Source: Flavobacteriaceae bacterium PS02337
Lineage (GTDB): Bacteria; Bacteroidota; Bacteroidia; Flavobacteriales; Flavobacteriaceae
DNA length: 64,000 bases
Reading direction: 5' to 3'
Assembly: GCA_029959285.1 (NCBI GenBank)
Contig: JASCOE010000017.1
Location: forward strand, 34,666-98,665
Every line of letters begins with the position of its first letter. Within the stretch, counting starts at the first letter, position 1. The translations under genes were made by a program, and so were the position numbers. Shown here piece after piece: positions 61,682-64,000 of this stretch. The notes below the pieces were generated by a model, which was not told the origin of the DNA, made no database searches, and saw only the letters and a list, made by a program, of their open reading frames with translations.

Positions 61682-62827
61682 TTAAGGATATACAATAACT
61701 GTTTTTCCTTCAACTTTAAATTTTATATTACTAAGCTCAAGCACTTTTAATACTTCAGACAAATTTTTATTTCTAAATGTACCTCCGTTAAATCTAACAT
61801 CTGAAACATCACCACGGTACTCAACTTTAATTCCGTACCAACGCTCTAATTGTTTCATAACAGATTTTAAATCTGCATTATCAAATTTAAATCGACCATT
61901 TTTCCAAGCAATAGCCTCTTCAGTATCAACTTCTTTTACTACTATTTTATTAAAATTATTTGATGTGTTAGATTGCTGGCCTGGTTTTAAAACTGTTTTT
62001 TGATTTTTGTATGAAATAGCTACACTTCCTTCTAATAAGGTAGTTTTCACAACCGATTCATTGTTGTAAGCATGTACATTAAAGTGCGTACCTAAAACTT
62101 CTATAGTTTGATTATCCGATTTTACTAAAAAAGGTTTGTTTTTATTTTTAGCAACCTCAAAATAAGCTTCTCCTTCTAGTTCAACAATTCTTTGATCACC
62201 ATTAAACTGTGTTGGATATTTAATTGATGAAACTGCATTTAAAAATACCTTAGTTCCATCTGCTAAAACAATATTATATTGTCCACCTGTTGGAGTTGAA
62301 AGCGTATTAAATGAATTGACATCTTCTTTTGAAGCATCGCTATTTGGATTTATTACATAAGTGATAACTCCATTTTCATCCATTTTTATTGTAACTTCAT
62401 CTTCTTCTCCTTCTTTTGCAATGACATCTTTTGATGATATATCTGAAAGAATGATTTGTTTTCCATTAGAAAGTGTCAAAATTCCTCTATTTCCGCCAGG
62501 AGCAATTTCTTTTACTTTTTCAACAACCTGAATATTTTGGCTTGGTTGTTTTGATGCTGTAAAATAAAATATACCCGAACCCAATAAAACTGCAATTGAA
62601 GCTGCAACTGCAATACGAGGCCAAATGCTAATAACTTTTTCCTTTTGCTTTAACGGTAATTTAGATTTTAAATGTTCGTAACTATCTTCCAATTCATAAT
62701 CAGTAAGCTGTTTATCACTATTTAAAGATTTATGCAAATACCACGCATCAAGTTTATCCTTATCTGTATCTGATAAGGTACCTTCTTGATATTTTTGCAG
62801 TAATGTTAAGATTTCTGATTCATTCAT
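61682..62827 (-). CDS. FecR-family anti-sigma factor
   Basis: This 381-residue protein has a cytoplasmic N-terminal domain with EILTLLQKYQEGTLSDTDKDKLDAWY, a membrane helix (about 70-88), the FecR domain (about 130-285, DEVTIKMDENGVITYVIN, GGQYNIVLADGTKVFLNAVSSIKYP) and a C-terminal DUF4974 domain (about 310-381, LKSVMKQLERWYGIKVEYRGD). It holds the upstream sigma factor until SusC reports substrate through its STN domain. It starts about 200 bp from the sigma gene and has no overlap with it. Confidence 0.95.
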   Translation of the reverse strand: MNESEILTLLQKYQEGTLSDTDKDKLDAWYLHKSLNSDKQLTDYELEDSYEHLKSKLPLKQKEKVISIWPRIAVAASIAVLLGSGIFYFTASKQPSQNIQVVEKVKEIAPGGNRGILTLSNGKQIILSDISSKDVIAKEGEEDEVTIKMDENGVITYVINPNSDASKEDVNSFNTLSTPTGGQYNIVLADGTKVFLNAVSSIKYPTQFNGDQRIVELEGEAYFEVAKNKNKPFLVKSDNQTIEVLGTHFNVHAYNNESVVKTTLLEGSVAISYKNQKTVLKPGQQSNTSNNFNKIVVKEVDTEEAIAWKNGRFKFDNADLKSVMKQLERWYGIKVEYRGDVSDVRFNGGTFRNKNLSEVLKVLELSNIKFKVEGKTVIVYP

Positions 62828-63024
62828 AATTACAATACGAAAATTAGTCCCGTTTTAAATAAGACAGTTATAAATGACTTTTGTCATAGACGAAATTGAA
62901 AAAAATTAAAAAAACATTAAATAATTATTAAATAAAATTATTCAAATATTATTTACTATTTAATAATGAAGAAGTTAGACATGAATTATCTAACAAAAAT
63001 TTTACAAAATAAATTTCCAAAATT

Positions 63025-63594
63025 TCACCAAATAAAGAAATTCATTGAAGATTTAAGTTTTTCGCGGAGAATTTTTAAAGAATTATATACTTGCTGTTTT
63101 GCAGTTTTATCAGTGATATTTAATTGAAATGCAATTTCATCATATGAAAGTTCTTCTACTTTTCTTAAAAGAAAAACTTCACGCATTTTTTCTGGAAGTA
63201 AAGCGATTTCCTTTTCTATGATTCTTTCTAATTCTTTTTCTCTTAGTTTCGAATCTGCAAAAACATAATCATTTTCAATAAATTTAGAAATAGAATCTGC
63301 ATAACGCGAAACAACCTTATCATGTGCGATATGATTTAATATTCTATTCTTTGTTGCTTTGTATAAATAAGCTGAAAAAGATCCCGTAATCGATATTTCA
63401 TTACGTTTAGTCCAAATTAACAAAAGTACTTCTTGAACAATATCATTTGCTTCATCACGATTTCCAAGTATTTTGTAAGCATGATTTACAAGTAGTCTGG
63501 AATATCTTTCAAAAATTTCTGTATAAGCCAACTGATCATCCTCTTTGAGAAGATTTAGTAAAATATGATCAGCATATTTGCTATAAACAGACAT
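63025..63594 (-). CDS. ECF RNA polymerase sigma factor
   Basis: This 189-residue protein has region 2 (YTEIFERYSRLLVNHAYKILGNRDEANDIVQEVLLLIWTKR) and region 4 (ALLPEKMREVFLLRKVEELSYDEIAFQLNITDKTAKQQVYNSLKILREKL). The layout with FecR, STN-containing SusC and SusD is the usual Bacteroidota trans-envelope switch. Its target promoter is probably upstream of the SusC gene; I could not assign a motif there. Confidence 0.95.
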   Translation of the reverse strand: MSVYSKYADHILLNLLKEDDQLAYTEIFERYSRLLVNHAYKILGNRDEANDIVQEVLLLIWTKRNEISITGSFSAYLYKATKNRILNHIAHDKVVSRYADSISKFIENDYVFADSKLREKELERIIEKEIALLPEKMREVFLLRKVEELSYDEIAFQLNITDKTAKQQVYNSLKILREKLKSSMNFFIW

Positions 63595-63882
63595 TTAATT
63601 AAACAGATAAGTATGAAAAACGCAATATTAAACATTTTTTATGTTAAATACTAAAAGATTAATATCTAAAAAAATAACATTTACGTAAAATAGATTAATT
63701 CTTAGCTTAAAAATCGGAACAATAAATTTTTATTAAGATAATACATTAGTAAAGTTCCAATTAATCTATTCTACATTTTTCTTTTAGAAATAAATTTCCA
63801 ATTTATAATTTTACATACAACTCCAAAATCGATAAAATATGTGAGCTTATTTTTTAAAGTCTAAAACTGTTATAAACAAAAA
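63595..63882. other. AT-rich non-coding region between the sigma factor gene and the 5S rRNA terminator
   Basis: About 290 bp with no open frame, repeat or promoter that I can support. Confidence 0.6.
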
Positions 63883-63911
63883 AAACCCTATCCTGATTGG
63901 ATAGGGTTTTT
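63883..63911 (-). terminator. terminator of the rRNA operon
   Basis: AAAACCCTATCC and GGATAGGGTTTT form a perfect 12-bp stem around TGATT and run into T residues on the minus strand, just behind the 5S rRNA. Confidence 0.92.
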
Positions 63912-63916
63912 GAAAA

Positions 63917-64000
63917 GAAAGGCGACGACATACTCTCCCACATAACTGCAGTACCATCTGCGCAGGCGGGCTTAACTTCTCTGTTCGGGATGGGAAGAGG
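63917..64000 (-). rRNA. rrf: 5S ribosomal RNA, 3' part (cut by window edge)
   Basis: The minus strand reads CCCATCCCGAACAGAGAAGT, the conserved central 5S sequence, followed by TTAAGCCCGCCTGCG and the 3' end GTATGTCGTCGCC. The 5' part and the rest of the rRNA operon lie beyond the right edge. Confidence 0.92.

Overview
The window looks like a Flavobacterium or close relative (phylum Bacteroidota). Evidence seen directly: low GC, essentially no Shine-Dalgarno sequences, several TAnnTTTG-type -7 promoter elements, a SusC/SusD pair under an ECF sigma factor/FecR switch, many lipoproteins, and a partial 5S rRNA at the right edge. No complete mobile element, phage, CRISPR array or tRNA was seen.

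Layout. 1-3.6 kb (minus strand): the start of a CzcA/CusA-type metal efflux pump (cut by the window edge), a small exported protein, and a set of uncharacterised membrane or exported proteins. 3.8-10 kb: a LytS/LytTR two-component pair, a DUF4870-type membrane protein, an HxlR regulator and a large MscS-type channel. 10.1-16.9 kb: one apparent operon, nadA-nadB-ric-nrdD-(glycyl radical tail)-nrdG-copD-like, headed by an FNR-like box about 42 bp upstream of the predicted start of transcription. Its class III ribonucleotide reductase is split: the C-terminal glycyl radical domain is a separate 55-residue reading frame overlapping nrdD and nrdG. 16.9-22.3 kb: an Imm33-like orphan, a TIM-barrel protein, and a PepSY/TonB-receptor pair with an operator-like repeat over its promoter. 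22.5-28.1 kb: a sucrose locus (fructokinase, sucrose-phosphate synthase fused to an apparently active phosphatase domain, GH32-like cytosolic enzyme, PPC-domain protein).

28.3-34.4 kb holds a Crp-family regulator, a CPBP protease, small proteins, an AraC regulator, an SDR enzyme and an alpha/beta hydrolase. 33.6-51.4 kb reads as a detoxification and stress island: alpha/beta hydrolase, isochorismatase-like enzyme, outer membrane channel, M17 N-domain protein, amidohydrolase, DoxX, Dps, DUF1275, histidine kinase, two GAFTGA-containing sigma-54 activators, a carboxylesterase, cupin, TMEM175-type channel, ring-cleaving dioxygenase and a GAPDH. Three promoters in this island share a palindrome (ACGAtATATCGT) about 90-100 bp upstream of a -24/-12-like element. 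Two of them also share a 25-bp identical block containing TTAATC-N4-TTAATC, exactly 15 bp from a TAnnTTTG element. This looks like an undescribed regulon, and it contains homologues of the MhqD/MhqO/MhqP quinone-stress proteins.

51.5-53.3 kb encodes three small uncharacterised proteins. 53.5-63.6 kb (minus strand) is an ECF sigma-FecR-SusC-SusD-zinc metalloprotease-DUF3347 locus, probably for protein or peptide use. Between 25 and 51 kb five short elements with related terminal inverted repeats (AAACACATAGAAACATAG type) lie directly behind stop codons. Functions are assigned by recognising motifs in the translated sequence; no database search was possible.
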